A stretch of 64,000 nucleotides of DNA from Clostridium sp. CAG:571 (GCA_000434015.1 HF999514.1:1-64000), one strand, 5' to 3'; positions 17,867 to 27,975 are shown, counted from the first letter of the stretch. Numbers and translations are program-made. Notes: generated by a model not told the origin, from the letters alone.

Positions 17867-18565
17867 ATGATTAAATTAGTATTAGTTAGACATGGACAAA
17901 GTGTATGGAACTTAGAAAATAAGTTTACAGGATGGACAGATGTAGAGTTATCAGAGCAGGGAATAAAAGAAGCTAAGGAAGCTGGAAAAATATTAAAAGA
18001 ACAAGGATTTCATTTCGATTTAGCTTTTACATCAGTACTTAAAAGAGCAGAAAATACATTAGATTATATACTAAAAGAAATGGGAGAAGAAAATATAGAA
18101 ATAAAAAGAAGCTGGAAATTAAACGAAAGACATTATGGTGCTTTACAAGGATTAAACAAAGATGAAACAAAAGAAAAATATGGAGAAAAACAAGTTCTAC
18201 TTTGGAGAAGAAGCACAGATGTTAGACCACCTGAGTTAGAAGAAACAGACGAAAGATATCCAGGAAATGATCCAAAATATAAAGATTTAACTAAAGAAGA
18301 GTTACCAAAAACAGAAAACTTAGTAGATACAATAAAAAGAGTTTTAGAATATTGGAATTCAGATATTAAACCTGAATTAGAGAATGGAAAAAGAATTATA
18401 ATAGCAGCACATGGAAATAGTTTAAGAGGGTTAATAAAGTATTTAGATAATATAAGTGATGAAGATATTATAAAATTAGAATTACAAACTGGAAATCCTA
18501 TTTGCTATGAGCTAGATGAAAATTTGAAACCTATAAGACATTATTATTTAAAAAAATCATTATAA
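17867..18565 (+). CDS. gpmA: 2,3-bisphosphoglycerate-dependent phosphoglycerate mutase
   Basis: 232 residues, typical of the dPGM enzyme that interconverts 3- and 2-phosphoglycerate in glycolysis. The catalytic RHGQSVWN (phospho-His), FTGWTDVELSEQG, LNERHYGALQGLNK and AAHGNSLRGLIKYL motifs are complete. RBS AGGAGG precedes ATG 17867. Own unit with a strong terminator downstream. Confidence 0.95.
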   Translation: MIKLVLVRHGQSVWNLENKFTGWTDVELSEQGIKEAKEAGKILKEQGFHFDLAFTSVLKRAENTLDYILKEMGEENIEIKRSWKLNERHYGALQGLNKDETKEKYGEKQVLLWRRSTDVRPPELEETDERYPGNDPKYKDLTKEELPKTENLVDTIKRVLEYWNSDIKPELENGKRIIIAAHGNSLRGLIKYLDNISDEDIIKLELQTGNPICYELDENLKPIRHYYLKKSL

Positions 18566-18603
18566 AATAAATAGTGTAAAAAAGTGATTATAAATTAGGA
18601 AAG

Positions 18604-18644
18604 AATAAAGCAGATAGTTGGTTAATAAGTATCTGCTTTATTAT
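18604..18644 (+). terminator. Terminator after gpmA
   Basis: AAAGCAGATA, 13-base loop, TATCTGCTTT then T-rich. Confidence 0.85.
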
Positions 18645-18732
18645 AATTTAAGAATTAATATAATTAATAAATATTTAATTTAGATGAATTATAAATTTAA
18701 AACAAATACAAAAAAGAAAGAAGGCATAAAAA

Positions 18733-19647
18733 ATGAAAATACTAATAATTGGTGCAGGAGTACTTGGATCAAATTTAGCACATTCTATAAAAAAAGATAA
18801 TAATATAACTATTTTAGCAAGAAATAAAACTTACGAAAAATTAAAAAATAAGGGACTTATTATAAAACATAAATTAAAAGGAAAAACTATAGATCATTTT
18901 AATATAATAAATAAATTAGAGAAAAACGATATTTATGATGTGATATTTATAGTTACAAGATGTTCAGCACTAGATGATATTGTACCAATTGTAGAAAATA
19001 ATGATAGCAAAAATATAGTTTTTGTAGGTAATAATTTAAATGTGGAAAAATATATGAATATAAAAAATAAAAATATATTATTTGCATTTTTTATGGCAGC
19101 TGGTAAAAAAAATAATGACTATATAGAGTCTATTTGTTTAAATAAAATAGTAATAGGTAGAGCAGATGGAAAAAATGATAATGATGAGTTAATAAAATCT
19201 ATATTCCAGAAATCAAAAATAAAATTAATTATAGAAAATAAAATGAGCGATTATTTAAAAACTCATGGATGTGCAATACTTCCTTTAGTTTTTGCTAGTT
19301 ATAAAGCAAATGGTAATTTAAAATTATTAAAAAAAGATAAAGAATATTCATTATTAATAATGGATGCAATTATAGAAGGGTATGATGTGCTTAAAAAGTT
19401 GGGTTATGAAATACTTCCTAAAGGTGAGTATGAAAATTGTGTTAATAAAAAAGAAAGATGTGCATTTATATATAGATTTTTGTTTTCAAACTTTTTAGGA
19501 AAAATGTGCATTTCCAATCATGCAATGAGTGCAAAAGAGGAATTTATTCTTATGGAAAATGAATTTGAAAAATTAAAGAAAAAAGCTGGAATTGAAACAA
19601 AAGTATATGATAATTTAAAACTAGCATTATTAAATTACAATAAATAA
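18733..19647 (+). CDS. Ketopantoate reductase-like dehydrogenase (PanE/ApbA family)
   Basis: 304 residues. The NADP-binding Rossmann fingerprint is MKILIIGAGVLGSNLAHSI. The family C-terminal helical domain is visible, with a conserved KxxN-type segment less clear than in true PanE. No panB or panC gene is in the window, so use of ketopantoate is unproven; many paralogues in this family reduce other 2-oxo acids. RBS AAGAAAGAAGG precedes ATG 18733. Confidence 0.8.
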   Translation: MKILIIGAGVLGSNLAHSIKKDNNITILARNKTYEKLKNKGLIIKHKLKGKTIDHFNIINKLEKNDIYDVIFIVTRCSALDDIVPIVENNDSKNIVFVGNNLNVEKYMNIKNKNILFAFFMAAGKKNNDYIESICLNKIVIGRADGKNDNDELIKSIFQKSKIKLIIENKMSDYLKTHGCAILPLVFASYKANGNLKLLKKDKEYSLLIMDAIIEGYDVLKKLGYEILPKGEYENCVNKKERCAFIYRFLFSNFLGKMCISNHAMSAKEEFILMENEFEKLKKKAGIETKVYDNLKLALLNYNK

Positions 19648-19924
19648 TTTAATAAAAGCTTTATTTATGAATGGTAAAATATTAGAAATAATAAAATTTT
19701 ATAATTATTTTTACTTATTCTCATAAAGAAAGTTTTTTTATTTAAACAAGATGTCATAAAGAATAAAAATAAGACTTTATTAAAATAAATATTTATTAAC
19801 GTTGGTTATTGTGATATACTAAGAACATAAAAATAGATTATTTATATTAAATATGTATTATATAAATAAAACTAATTATAAAATTGTTAAAAAAATATAA
19901 TGATAGATAACAAAGGAAAGTATA

Positions 19925-20488
19925 ATGAGTAATATAACAAAAAAAGCATTAGCAAATTCTTTAAAAAAAATATTATCCAAAAAAGAATTTAATAAAGTAA
20001 CAATTAATGATATTGTGGATGATTGTGGTGTGAATAGACAAACTTTTTATTATCACTTTAAAGATATATATGATTTGTTGGAATGGATTTATACAAATGA
20101 GGTCATTGAAAAAATTAAAAATATTGAAAGCGATAGCCCCGCAGAAAACTGGCAACAAGAATTTTTATATGTATTTGAATATATATTAGATAATAAAAAA
20201 TTTGTTTATAACACATACTATTCAGTAAGTAGAGCTCTATTTTTAAATTTTATATATAAACAAACAAATATGTTATTAACAAGAGTTATAGATGAAAAAT
20301 CTAAAAAAATAGCAGTTCAAAATAAAAATAAAAAATTTATTGCAGATTTTTATAAGTATGCTTTTGTAGGCTTAGTGCAAGAATGGATTGAAAATGGAAT
20401 GCTTGAAAATCCAGAAGAGATAATAAAAAAATTAAGTATAATGTTAGAAGGAAGTTTCGATAGTGCAATAGAAAGATTATCTTTTTAG
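19925..20488 (+). CDS. TetR/AcrR regulator, DhaS-like
   Basis: 187 residues. The N-terminal helix-turn-helix KVTINDIVDDCGVNRQTFYYHFKDIYDLLEWIY and the C-terminal helices match the DhaS-type group of TetR proteins. A terminator follows directly. The oleate hydratase gene starts 113 bases downstream on the same strand, and a fatty-acid-responsive repressor of that gene would fit, but no operator was identified. The conserved Gly of the recognition region is encoded normally here, with no CGG. Confidence 0.88.
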   Translation: MSNITKKALANSLKKILSKKEFNKVTINDIVDDCGVNRQTFYYHFKDIYDLLEWIYTNEVIEKIKNIESDSPAENWQQEFLYVFEYILDNKKFVYNTYYSVSRALFLNFIYKQTNMLLTRVIDEKSKKIAVQNKNKKFIADFYKYAFVGLVQEWIENGMLENPEEIIKKLSIMLEGSFDSAIERLSF

Positions 20489-20490
20489 AC

Positions 20491-20534
20491 AAAAAAACAG
20501 TTTTGTAAAAAATTTATACAAACTGTTTTTTTTG
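20491..20534 (+). terminator. Terminator after TetR gene
   Basis: AAAAAAACAGTTTTGTA, short loop, TACAAACTGTTTTTTTT. Confidence 0.85.
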
Positions 20535-20600
20535 TTTATTGTAAAAAAATAATAATATTATTATATTAAGGGTATATTTAAACAAAGGAGGAACGTTATT

Positions 20601-22409
20601 ATGTATTATAGTAGTGGAAATTATGAGGCTTTTGCAAAACCAAAAAAGCCAGAAAATGTTGATATAAAATCTGCATATATAATAGGATCTGGCTTAGGAG
20701 CTTTAGCTGCAGCTTGCTTCTTAGTTCGTGATGGACAAATGAAAGGAAAAAATATTCATATTTTAGAAAAAGATCCAATACCAGGAGGAGCTTGTGACGG
20801 ATATTATTATAATGATATTGGATATGTTATGCGTGGTGGAAGAGAAATGGATAATCATTTTGAATGCATGTGGGATTTATTTAGATCAATTCCATCAATA
20901 GAAACAGAAGGGGTAAGTGTTCTAGATGAGTATTATTGGTTAAATAAAGAAGATCCAAATTACTCACTAATGAGAGCAACAATCAACCGTGGAGAAGATG
21001 CACATACAGATAAAAAATTCAACATATCAGATAAAGGTGCAATGGAAATAATGAATCTATTTTTCACACCAGATGAAAAATTATATGACAAAAAGATAGA
21101 CGAAGTTTTTGATGATGAAGTTCTAAATTCAAATTTTTGGTTATATTGGAGAACGATGTTTGCTTTTGAAAACTGGCATAGTGCTTTAGAAATGAAATTA
21201 TATATAAAAAGATATATTCATCATATAGGAGGTTTACCAGATTTTACAGCACTTCGTTTTACAAAATACAATCAGTATGAATCTATGATATTACCAATGA
21301 TAAAATATTTAGAATCATTTGATGTTCAATTTCACTATGGGGTAAAGGTAGAAAATGTCCTATTTGATATTAGTAAAGACAGAAAACAAGCAAGAACAAT
21401 TGTAATTACAACTAATGGAAAAGAAGAAAATATAGATTTAACAGAAAATGATTTAGTATTTATAACAAATGGAGGATGTGTTGAAAATTCAACACTTGGA
21501 AGTCAAAATAAAAAAGCAGAATTTAATTATGAAATTAAGCCAGGTGGTGGCTGGGATATGTGGAGAAAAATTGCCAAACAAGACCAATCATTTGGAAATC
21601 CAGACAAATTTTGTTCAGATCCAGAAAAAAGTAATTGGATGAGTGCAACAGTAACAACATTAGATGATAAAATACCACCTTATATAGAAAAAATATGTAA
21701 AAGAAATCCTTTTACTGGTAAAGTAGTAACAGGAGGAATTGTAACAGTTAAAGATTCAAATTGGCTTTTAAGTTGGACCTTTAATCGTCAACCTCAATTT
21801 AGAAATCAACCTAAAGGAGAACTTTGTGGATGGATTTATGGATTATTTAGTGATAAACCAGGAAATTATATAAAGAAAACTATGAGAGAATGCACTGGTA
21901 AAGAAATTTGTATGGAATGGTTATATCATTTAGGAGTACCAACTAATGAAATTGAAAATTTGGCAAGTAATAGTGCAAATACAGTTCCTTGTATGATGCC
22001 ATATATTACAGCATTCTTTATGCCAAGAAAGCTAGGAGATAGACCATTAGTTGTACCAGAGGGCAGTAAAAATTTTGCTTTTTTAGGTCAATTTGCAGAA
22101 ACTAAAAGAGATACAATATTTACAACAGAGTATTCTATACGTACAGCTATGGAAGCAGTATATACACTATTAGAAATAGATAGAGGCGTTCCAGAAGTAT
22201 GGGGAAGTGTGTATGATATTAGAGATTTGCTAAATGCTACAGTAAAATTAAGAGATGGAAAACCAATAACAGATATGAAACTAAGTTTAATAGAAAGATT
22301 TGTAATGAAAAAAGCATTAAAAAAAGTAAGTGGAACTGATATTGAAAAATTATTAAAAGAATATAAAGTAATAGAAGAAAATACAAAATTAATGAAAAAG
22401 GAAAAATAA
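20601..22409 (+). CDS. ohyA: Oleate hydratase (myosin cross-reactive antigen family)
   Basis: 602 residues, close to the usual 590. FAD-binding GSGLGALAAACFLVRDG near residue 28, then HILEKDPIPGGACDG, MRGGREMDNHFECMWDL and the conserved C-terminal NFAFLGQFAETKRDTIFTTE. The enzyme adds water to the cis-9 double bond of oleic and related acids to form 10-hydroxy fatty acids, which can detoxify host lipids. RBS AAAGGAGG precedes ATG 20601. An adjacent TetR gene is the likely regulator. Confidence 0.95.
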   Translation: MYYSSGNYEAFAKPKKPENVDIKSAYIIGSGLGALAAACFLVRDGQMKGKNIHILEKDPIPGGACDGYYYNDIGYVMRGGREMDNHFECMWDLFRSIPSIETEGVSVLDEYYWLNKEDPNYSLMRATINRGEDAHTDKKFNISDKGAMEIMNLFFTPDEKLYDKKIDEVFDDEVLNSNFWLYWRTMFAFENWHSALEMKLYIKRYIHHIGGLPDFTALRFTKYNQYESMILPMIKYLESFDVQFHYGVKVENVLFDISKDRKQARTIVITTNGKEENIDLTENDLVFITNGGCVENSTLGSQNKKAEFNYEIKPGGGWDMWRKIAKQDQSFGNPDKFCSDPEKSNWMSATVTTLDDKIPPYIEKICKRNPFTGKVVTGGIVTVKDSNWLLSWTFNRQPQFRNQPKGELCGWIYGLFSDKPGNYIKKTMRECTGKEICMEWLYHLGVPTNEIENLASNSANTVPCMMPYITAFFMPRKLGDRPLVVPEGSKNFAFLGQFAETKRDTIFTTEYSIRTAMEAVYTLLEIDRGVPEVWGSVYDIRDLLNATVKLRDGKPITDMKLSLIERFVMKKALKKVSGTDIEKLLKEYKVIEENTKLMKKEK

Positions 22410-22523
22410 ACATATAAAAAGTTATATTTTATAGTTAGAATCATCTATACAATATAGCTTTTTATATTGTGGTTAGATCTGCAAATTGTTTATTAGTTTC
22501 ACATAAAAAAATATTTGAAAAGG

Positions 22524-22552
22524 TTGAAATGTTATGTAAACAGTGATATAAT
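22524..22552 (+). promoter_or_regulatory. Promoter of foreign orphan gene
   Basis: TTGAAA at 22524-22529, 17-base spacer containing TTATGTAA, TATAAT at 22547-22552. It gives a leader of about 125 bases before ATG 22686. Confidence 0.65.
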
Positions 22553-22685
22553 ATATTTAAACCATATTTTATATACTGAATTGGAACTTTTCTTATTTAG
22601 TAATGGTTGATCATTCGTCATAAGCACTTGTGCTCATAATTGTGGATATACCACAGTGAGTACGCAACAACAAAGGAGCAGATTT

Positions 22686-23072
22686 ATGCAGACTTTTAAC
22701 ACAATGGCAGAGTTAACCACGATGATTGTTCACGAATTGATGAACACAACCACCACAACAGCAAAGCCGCTGTTCACCATTGAAATTCGGTTCGCGGAAT
22801 CGATTACCGAGGAAGTGTATCCGGATGATGCAATCTTCAATGTAGCATCGATAAGTTTTCGCACTTTCAGTGGCAAGCGGTATGTGGTTAAGCAGATTGA
22901 TTCTGCTGAAGCTATTGCTATTCGGTACAAGGATTTTACAGAAAACTTGGAATTCATTGGCGACCTCTTCGAGTATTTCGATTACGATGCTAACGAATGG
23001 AACGTTTCTGACACTGAAGAAGACCCGATAAGCACTGACATCATTGTGGTAACGGCAGAGCCTTCTGAGTAA
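22686..23072 (+). CDS. Foreign higher-GC orphan; uses CGG as Arg
   Basis: 128 residues, unrecognised. It is acidic at the C-terminus and Thr-rich near residues 15-30. Base composition and codon use differ sharply from all neighbours (CGC, CTG, GCG and CGG are frequent). Three CGG codons (in EIRF, GKRY and AIRY) must be read in the zero frame for the ORF to stay open and balanced, unlike native genes. ATG 22686 is chosen because AAAGGAGC lies just upstream. It has its own promoter and a strong GC-rich terminator at 23157-23186, so it looks like a self-contained transferred gene. Confidence 0.65.
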   Translation: MQTFNTMAELTTMIVHELMNTTTTTAKPLFTIEIRFAESITEEVYPDDAIFNVASISFRTFSGKRYVVKQIDSAEAIAIRYKDFTENLEFIGDLFEYFDYDANEWNVSDTEEDPISTDIIVVTAEPSE

Positions 23073-23156
23073 GAAGCAAAGTGATTTCACCTAAATGACC
23101 AACCTTTTTAGGACCCTTGTCTAGTTTTTGGCAGTACATAATGTAGAGAAATGTCA

Positions 23157-23186
23157 GAAGCTGGACCCGTAAGGGTCCTTCTTTTT
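23157..23186 (+). terminator. Terminator of foreign orphan
   Basis: GGACCC-gtaa-GGGTCC flanked by AGAAG and CTTCTTTTT. Confidence 0.85.
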
Positions 23187-23313
23187 ATATAATAGGAAAT
23201 TAAAAAATGCTTAAAAATAAGCCAAATGAAAAACTAAATATAAAAAATAATATATTAAATAACACAAAAAATATAATGATATGTATTTTTATAAGATATA
23301 TTGCCATATTAGC

Positions 23314-23343
23314 TTGACAATACCTAAATAAATATAGTAATAT
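23314..23343 (+). promoter_or_regulatory. Promoter of 5S-like RNA
   Basis: TTGACA at 23314-23319, 18-base spacer, TAATAT at 23338-23343. The 5S-like core starts a few bases after the expected transcription start. Confidence 0.6.
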
Positions 23344-23349
23344 AACTAT

Positions 23350-23410
23350 TATGAATTTAGAGGGATACCTGTTAACATTCCGAACACAGTAGTCAAACTC
23401 TATTTTTTCA
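23350..23410 (+). ncRNA. 5S-rRNA-like RNA (helix II/III and loop C core)
   Basis: The stretch GGATACCTGTTAACATTCC then GAACACAGTAGTCAA matches the most conserved part of bacterial 5S rRNA (CCGAACACNGNAGTNAA, loop C), and flanking TTTAGAG / CTCTATT gives helix II. Helix I and the IV/V arm are not recognisable, and the spacing after a perfect promoter implies the transcript begins at this core. It is either a decayed 5S gene or an RNA that mimics the 5S beta-domain. A terminator follows at 23500-23526. Confidence 0.5.
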
Positions 23411-23499
23411 GTATTTATATGATTTATTTCATTTTTAAGTATTGCAAAATTAGATTGACAAATAATATTTATTATAAAGAACATAAAAATCATATAGAT

Positions 23500-23526
23500 A
23501 CCAAGTATAAAATACTTGGTTTTTTT
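23500..23526 (+). terminator. Terminator of the 5S-like transcription unit
   Basis: ACCAAGTAT-aaa-ATACTTGGT followed by seven T. A second TTGACA at 23455-23460 lies between this and the 5S-like core, so a short second transcript is also possible. Confidence 0.8.
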
Positions 23527-23630
23527 GCGTCTTAAAGAAGACTAATGGAGATTGGTTAAATAAAAATAGAAAGGAGTGAATGATATTAAATTTTAGTTAC
23601 TGAAAATAGATATTATAGGAGGTTTTTGTT

Positions 23631-25829
23631 GTGAACAATAAGACTTTTTTAGAAGAAAAAGAAAAACTAAAAGAAATAAATAACAAAGTTTTAGAAGAAG
23701 AAAAATTAATAGAAGAAGAATTAAGAAAATCAGATATGAATTATACAATGGAAGACATAGCAAAAGGAGAAGTTTTATTAACAAGGGTAAAAAAGTTAGA
23801 AAATATAAAGAAAATTAAAAATGTTCCATATTTTGCAAGAATGGATTTTAAAGAAGAAAATAGAGATTTAGAAAAATTATATATAGGAAAAATTTCTATT
23901 TTAGACAATAAAACAGCAGAGCCAATAATAGTAGATTGGAGAGCACCAATTTCAAATTTATACTATGAAGGAAAAATTGGAAGTGCTGAGTATGAATGTC
24001 TTGGAAAGAAAATTAAAGGAGATATATTATTAAAAAGGCAATATATAATAGAAAAAAAGCAACTAAAGAAATATATTGATATTAATGTTACAGGTAATGA
24101 TGAACTACTTCAAAATGCATTAGAAGAAAAAGCTGATGATAGATTAAAAAATATTGTAGCAACAATTCAAGATGAACAAAATAAAATTATTAGAGCTAAA
24201 ATAAATTCTCCACTTATAGTACAAGGTGTTGCTGGAAGTGGAAAAACTACCATTGCTCTTCATAGAATTGCATATTTGATTTATAATTATGAAAAAGAGT
24301 TTAAACCAGAAGAATTTATGATAATAGCACCAACAAAATTCTTTTTAAATTATATTTCAAATATTCTCCCAGATTTAGGTGTAAATAATGTAAAACAATG
24401 TACATTTGAAGATTTTGCATATGATGTAATTGGAAAAAAATTAAAGATATCAGATAGTAATGAAAAACTAGTAATAATAGTAAACAAAGAGTTTGATGAT
24501 ATAAATAAAGGTAAAATAGATATAATGATAAAAGAAGCTAAATATAAATCATCAATAAAGTTTAAAAAAATTGTAGATGATTATTTATTACAAATAGAAA
24601 ATAATTATATTCCTAAAAACGATTTTTATTTCAAAGATTATGAAATAATGTCATATAATAACATTAATAAATTATTTAAAGAAACATATAAAATGTATAA
24701 CTATAATGACAGAATAAAAGAAATAGAAAAAAATTTAATTTCTGAATTAAAAAAGAAATCATTATTAATAATTGACGATATAAGAAAAAAACGAAGTAAA
24801 GAATTGCAAAATCTAACAGGAGAAAATAGAATAAAAGTATTTGATAAATATGAGAAAATAATAAAATTATTAGAAAAGGATTATAAAAAAATAGTAAAAC
24901 AATATTTAAATCAAATTTCAAAAAAAGATTGTATACAATATTATAAGGAGTTTATAGATGGATATTTACAAAACTCAGATGAAGTAATGATATATTTAAA
25001 GAAAAACACAAGTAATAACTTACAAAAAAATGAAATTTCTTTTGAAGATTTAGCACCAATAATGTATATTCAATATAAAATATTTGGAATAAAAGAAAAG
25101 TGTAAAATAAAGCATGTTGTTGTAGATGAAGCTCAGGATTATGGAGAATTTCAATTTGATATTTTAAAACAAATATTAAATAGTAACTCTATGACAATTT
25201 TAGGAGATATAGCACAAGGGGTACATTATTATAGAGGAATAGAAAATTGGAAAAAATTTATAGATGTGGAATTTAAAAATGTGAAAACAGTGTATACTAC
25301 TTTAAATAAAACATATAGAACAACTAAAGAAATAATGGAAGTTGCAAATAATGTAATTAATAAGTTACCTGAATTTGAGAAAAAATATATAGTTTTAGGA
25401 GAGCCAGTAATAGACAGAAAAAATTCTGTTAATATTAAGAAAAATAAAAATATAGATGAATTAATAAGTAGTATTAATAATAGAATAAATGAATATTTAC
25501 AAAATGATTATAAATCGATAGCAATAATAGGAAAAGATATGAATGAATGTGAAGAAATTGAAAAAAAACTAAGAAAAACAAGAAAAGATATTAAGTTGAT
25601 AAAAGGAAAAGATTCAGAGTATAATTCAGGAATTTCTGTTGTTCCATCATATCTTGCAAAAGGATTGGAGTTTGACTGTGTTATAATTAGTAATGCAAAT
25701 GAAGAAAAGTATACATATAGTAGTTTAGATATAAAACTTTTATATGTAACTATAACAAGAGCAATGAGTAAGCTGGATATATTTTATACAGGCGAAATAA
25801 CAGGATTATTGAAAAATATAGTTTTATAA
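23631..25829 (+). CDS. helD: HelD-like DNA helicase / RNA polymerase recycling factor
   Basis: 732 residues. An N-terminal coiled coil (residues 1-60) of the type that enters the RNA polymerase secondary channel is followed by a UvrD-like SF1 helicase: Walker A GVAGSGKTTIALHR, Walker B VVVDEAQDYGEFQ, GDIAQGVHYYRG and the C-terminal LLYVTITRAMSKL. HelD frees stalled RNA polymerase from DNA. The start is GTG 23631 with AGGAGG upstream. Length and order agree with Firmicute HelD. Confidence 0.9.
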   Translation: MNNKTFLEEKEKLKEINNKVLEEEKLIEEELRKSDMNYTMEDIAKGEVLLTRVKKLENIKKIKNVPYFARMDFKEENRDLEKLYIGKISILDNKTAEPIIVDWRAPISNLYYEGKIGSAEYECLGKKIKGDILLKRQYIIEKKQLKKYIDINVTGNDELLQNALEEKADDRLKNIVATIQDEQNKIIRAKINSPLIVQGVAGSGKTTIALHRIAYLIYNYEKEFKPEEFMIIAPTKFFLNYISNILPDLGVNNVKQCTFEDFAYDVIGKKLKISDSNEKLVIIVNKEFDDINKGKIDIMIKEAKYKSSIKFKKIVDDYLLQIENNYIPKNDFYFKDYEIMSYNNINKLFKETYKMYNYNDRIKEIEKNLISELKKKSLLIIDDIRKKRSKELQNLTGENRIKVFDKYEKIIKLLEKDYKKIVKQYLNQISKKDCIQYYKEFIDGYLQNSDEVMIYLKKNTSNNLQKNEISFEDLAPIMYIQYKIFGIKEKCKIKHVVVDEAQDYGEFQFDILKQILNSNSMTILGDIAQGVHYYRGIENWKKFIDVEFKNVKTVYTTLNKTYRTTKEIMEVANNVINKLPEFEKKYIVLGEPVIDRKNSVNIKKNKNIDELISSINNRINEYLQNDYKSIAIIGKDMNECEEIEKKLRKTRKDIKLIKGKDSEYNSGISVVPSYLAKGLEFDCVIISNANEEKYTYSSLDIKLLYVTITRAMSKLDIFYTGEITGLLKNIVL

Positions 25830-25946
25830 ATTAATAAATTTTGTTAGTGTAAAATTTAAGTGATTTTGAAATTGTCTAAACAAGCAGCTATTTTAATAGA
25901 TTAAATCAAGGTAAAAAATATAATATTAAAACATGATAAATATAGA

Positions 25947-26135
25947 TTGACAAAAGTAAAAGTTGTATGATAAAATAGTAAACATAATTTAAGAGTTTAC
26001 CTAGAAAGTATTTTTATATTTCGAGCGGTAAAGGGCAAACATAAATAAAAATGTTGCTTACACTTGTTAAAAAGTAAGATTAGAAAAAAGTCTTATAAAG
26101 GAGTCTTAAAAAAGATTTCTTTATGAGGCTTTTTT
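25947..26135 (+). promoter_or_regulatory. Promoter plus structured attenuator leader for ABC-2 operon
   Basis: TTGACA at 25947-25952, 18-base spacer, TAAAAT at 25971-25976. An RNA element at about 25993-26077 (GTTTACCTA, a hairpin, GAGCGGTAAAGGGCAAA, a hairpin, TTGCTTACAC, AAGTAAG) is followed by a terminator at 26086-26135. The conserved boxes and order match the leader at 10069-10130, while the hairpin lengths differ. Most likely a ligand- or antibiotic-responsive attenuator; class not recognised. Confidence 0.65.
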
Positions 26136-26170
26136 GTATATAATTAATATAGGGGATGTGAAGTGTATAT

Positions 26171-27143
26171 ATGAGTATAATAAAAGTAAAAAATTTAAGT
26201 AAAGAATTTAAAATTAAAGAAAAAGAAAATGGAATAAAAGGAAGTATAAAAAATATTGTTAAACCAAAATATAAAATAATTAAAGCGGTTGATAATATAA
26301 GTTTTGAAGTAGAAAAAGGAGAAATAGTAGCATTTATTGGTCCAAATGGTGCTGGAAAATCTACAACAATAAAAATGTTAACTGGAATATTGTATCCAAG
26401 TAGTGGCGAGATAAATGTAATAGATTTAGATCCGTCAAAAAAACGTAAGCAATTAGCATATAAAATAGGAACTGTTTTTGGTCAAAAAGAACAATTATGG
26501 ATGCACTTAACACCATATGATAATTTTAAATTTTTTGGAGCAATATATGATATTCCAGATGATGAAATAGAAAAAAGAATAGAAGAATTAAAAAATACAT
26601 TTGAAATACGGAAGTTTTATAAATACGCCAGTTAGAAATTTATCACTTGGACAAAGAATTAGATGTGAAATAGTAGCATCATTAATACATAAACCAGAAA
26701 TATTATTTCTAGATGAACCAACAATAGGTTTAGATCCTGTTGTAAAAGAGAATGTAAGAAGTTTAATAAAGAAAATGAACAAAGAATATAAAACAACAAT
26801 ATTTTTAACAAGTCATGATATAGGAGATATAGAAAAACTTTGCAAAAGAGTTGTAATAGTTAATCATGGAAAAATAATAATGGATGATACAATGAATAAT
26901 TTAAAATATCACTATTTAAATAAAAAGATAATAGAAGTAAAAACAAAAGAAAGTGTAAATTTAGAAAAAGAAGATGGTATAGCAATATTAAAAGAAAATG
27001 AGAATAGTTTAAAGATAGAAATAGACAGTAAAAAGAAAAATGTAACAGATGTTATAAAGTTAATAGATTCAGATAATATCATTGATATAAATATATCTAA
27101 TATACCATTAGAAGATATAATTACTAAAATATATAAAGGATAG
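26171..27143 (+). CDS. ABC-2 exporter ATPase, read through one CGG +1 site
   Basis: 323 residues when CGG at 26609-26611 (codon 147) is handled as a +1 shift. The zero frame stops eight codons later, after FEIRKFYKYAS. Skipping C 26609 gives EIGSFINTPVRNLSLGQRI and continues to the end. Walker A (GPNGAGKST) is before the site; the ABC signature (NLSLGQR) and Walker B (LLFLDEPTIGLDP) are after it. Without the shift no functional ATPase is made. The family matches drug/antimicrobial ABC-2 exporters; two permease genes follow at once. An attenuator leader precedes it. Both halves are highly conserved, so this is not a decayed gene. Confidence 0.88.
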
Positions 27144-27182
27144 AAAGATAAGCTTTTAATAAAGTATTAAGGGGATGAAAAA

Positions 27183-27975
27183 ATGAAAAAATATTTATAT
27201 ATTTATAAAGCAACATTAATAGAAAATTTAAGCTATATACCTAATATAGCTTTAGGGTTTATAAATTTTTTTGTAATGATGTTTGTATTTTTGAATCTAT
27301 GGCAGTATATGTATTTAGATAATAGCAGAATTATAAATGGATATACGATGGAACAGATGATATGGTATGTACTAATAACAGAAGTTTTGTGGTTTGGAAC
27401 AAGAAATAAGATTTTGACTAATGAAATAAGCAAAGATATTAAGACTCGGAAATATTGCTTACAATATAAATAAACCATATAATTATGTGTTTTATATTAT
27501 ATCAAAACATTTAGGAGAAATTACTATAAAATCTATAATGTTTGGATTTGTTGGTATATTTATAGGTATATGTTTTGTAGGACCATTGCAAAATTTTAAT
27601 ATGCTAAATATATTGTTTATATTACCAGTAGTAGTATTGGGAATATTAATAAATTCAACAATAAGAATCATTATTAGTATTCTTTCATTTTGGATAGAAG
27701 ATTCAACACCATTTCATTGGGTATATGATAAATTAATATTAGTATTAGGAACTTTATTTCCAATTGAGATGTTTCCAAAATCATTGCAATCAATAATAAA
27801 ATTTACGCCAATATATGTTGTAACATATGGACCGGCAAAGTTAATAATAGATTTTAGCATGTCGAATTTTATACAGATTATAATTGCACAAATAATTTAT
27901 TTAGTAATTACAATGTCTTTGGTAGTTATATTATACGAAAAGGGGGTAAAAAAATTAAATGTTAATGGAGGTTAA
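27183..27975 (+). CDS. ABC-2 permease subunit 1, one CGG +1 site
   Basis: 263 residues with about six membrane segments. CGG at 27447-27449 (codon 89) interrupts the zero frame, which ends at KTRKYCLQYK. Skipping C 27447 gives DIKTGNIAYNINKPYNYVFY, the typical loop of this permease type (TGxIAYxxxxP), and the membrane domain continues to a stop at 27975. It lies 40 bases after its ATPase and overlaps the second permease by 17 bases, indicating one coupled operon. Confidence 0.85.
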
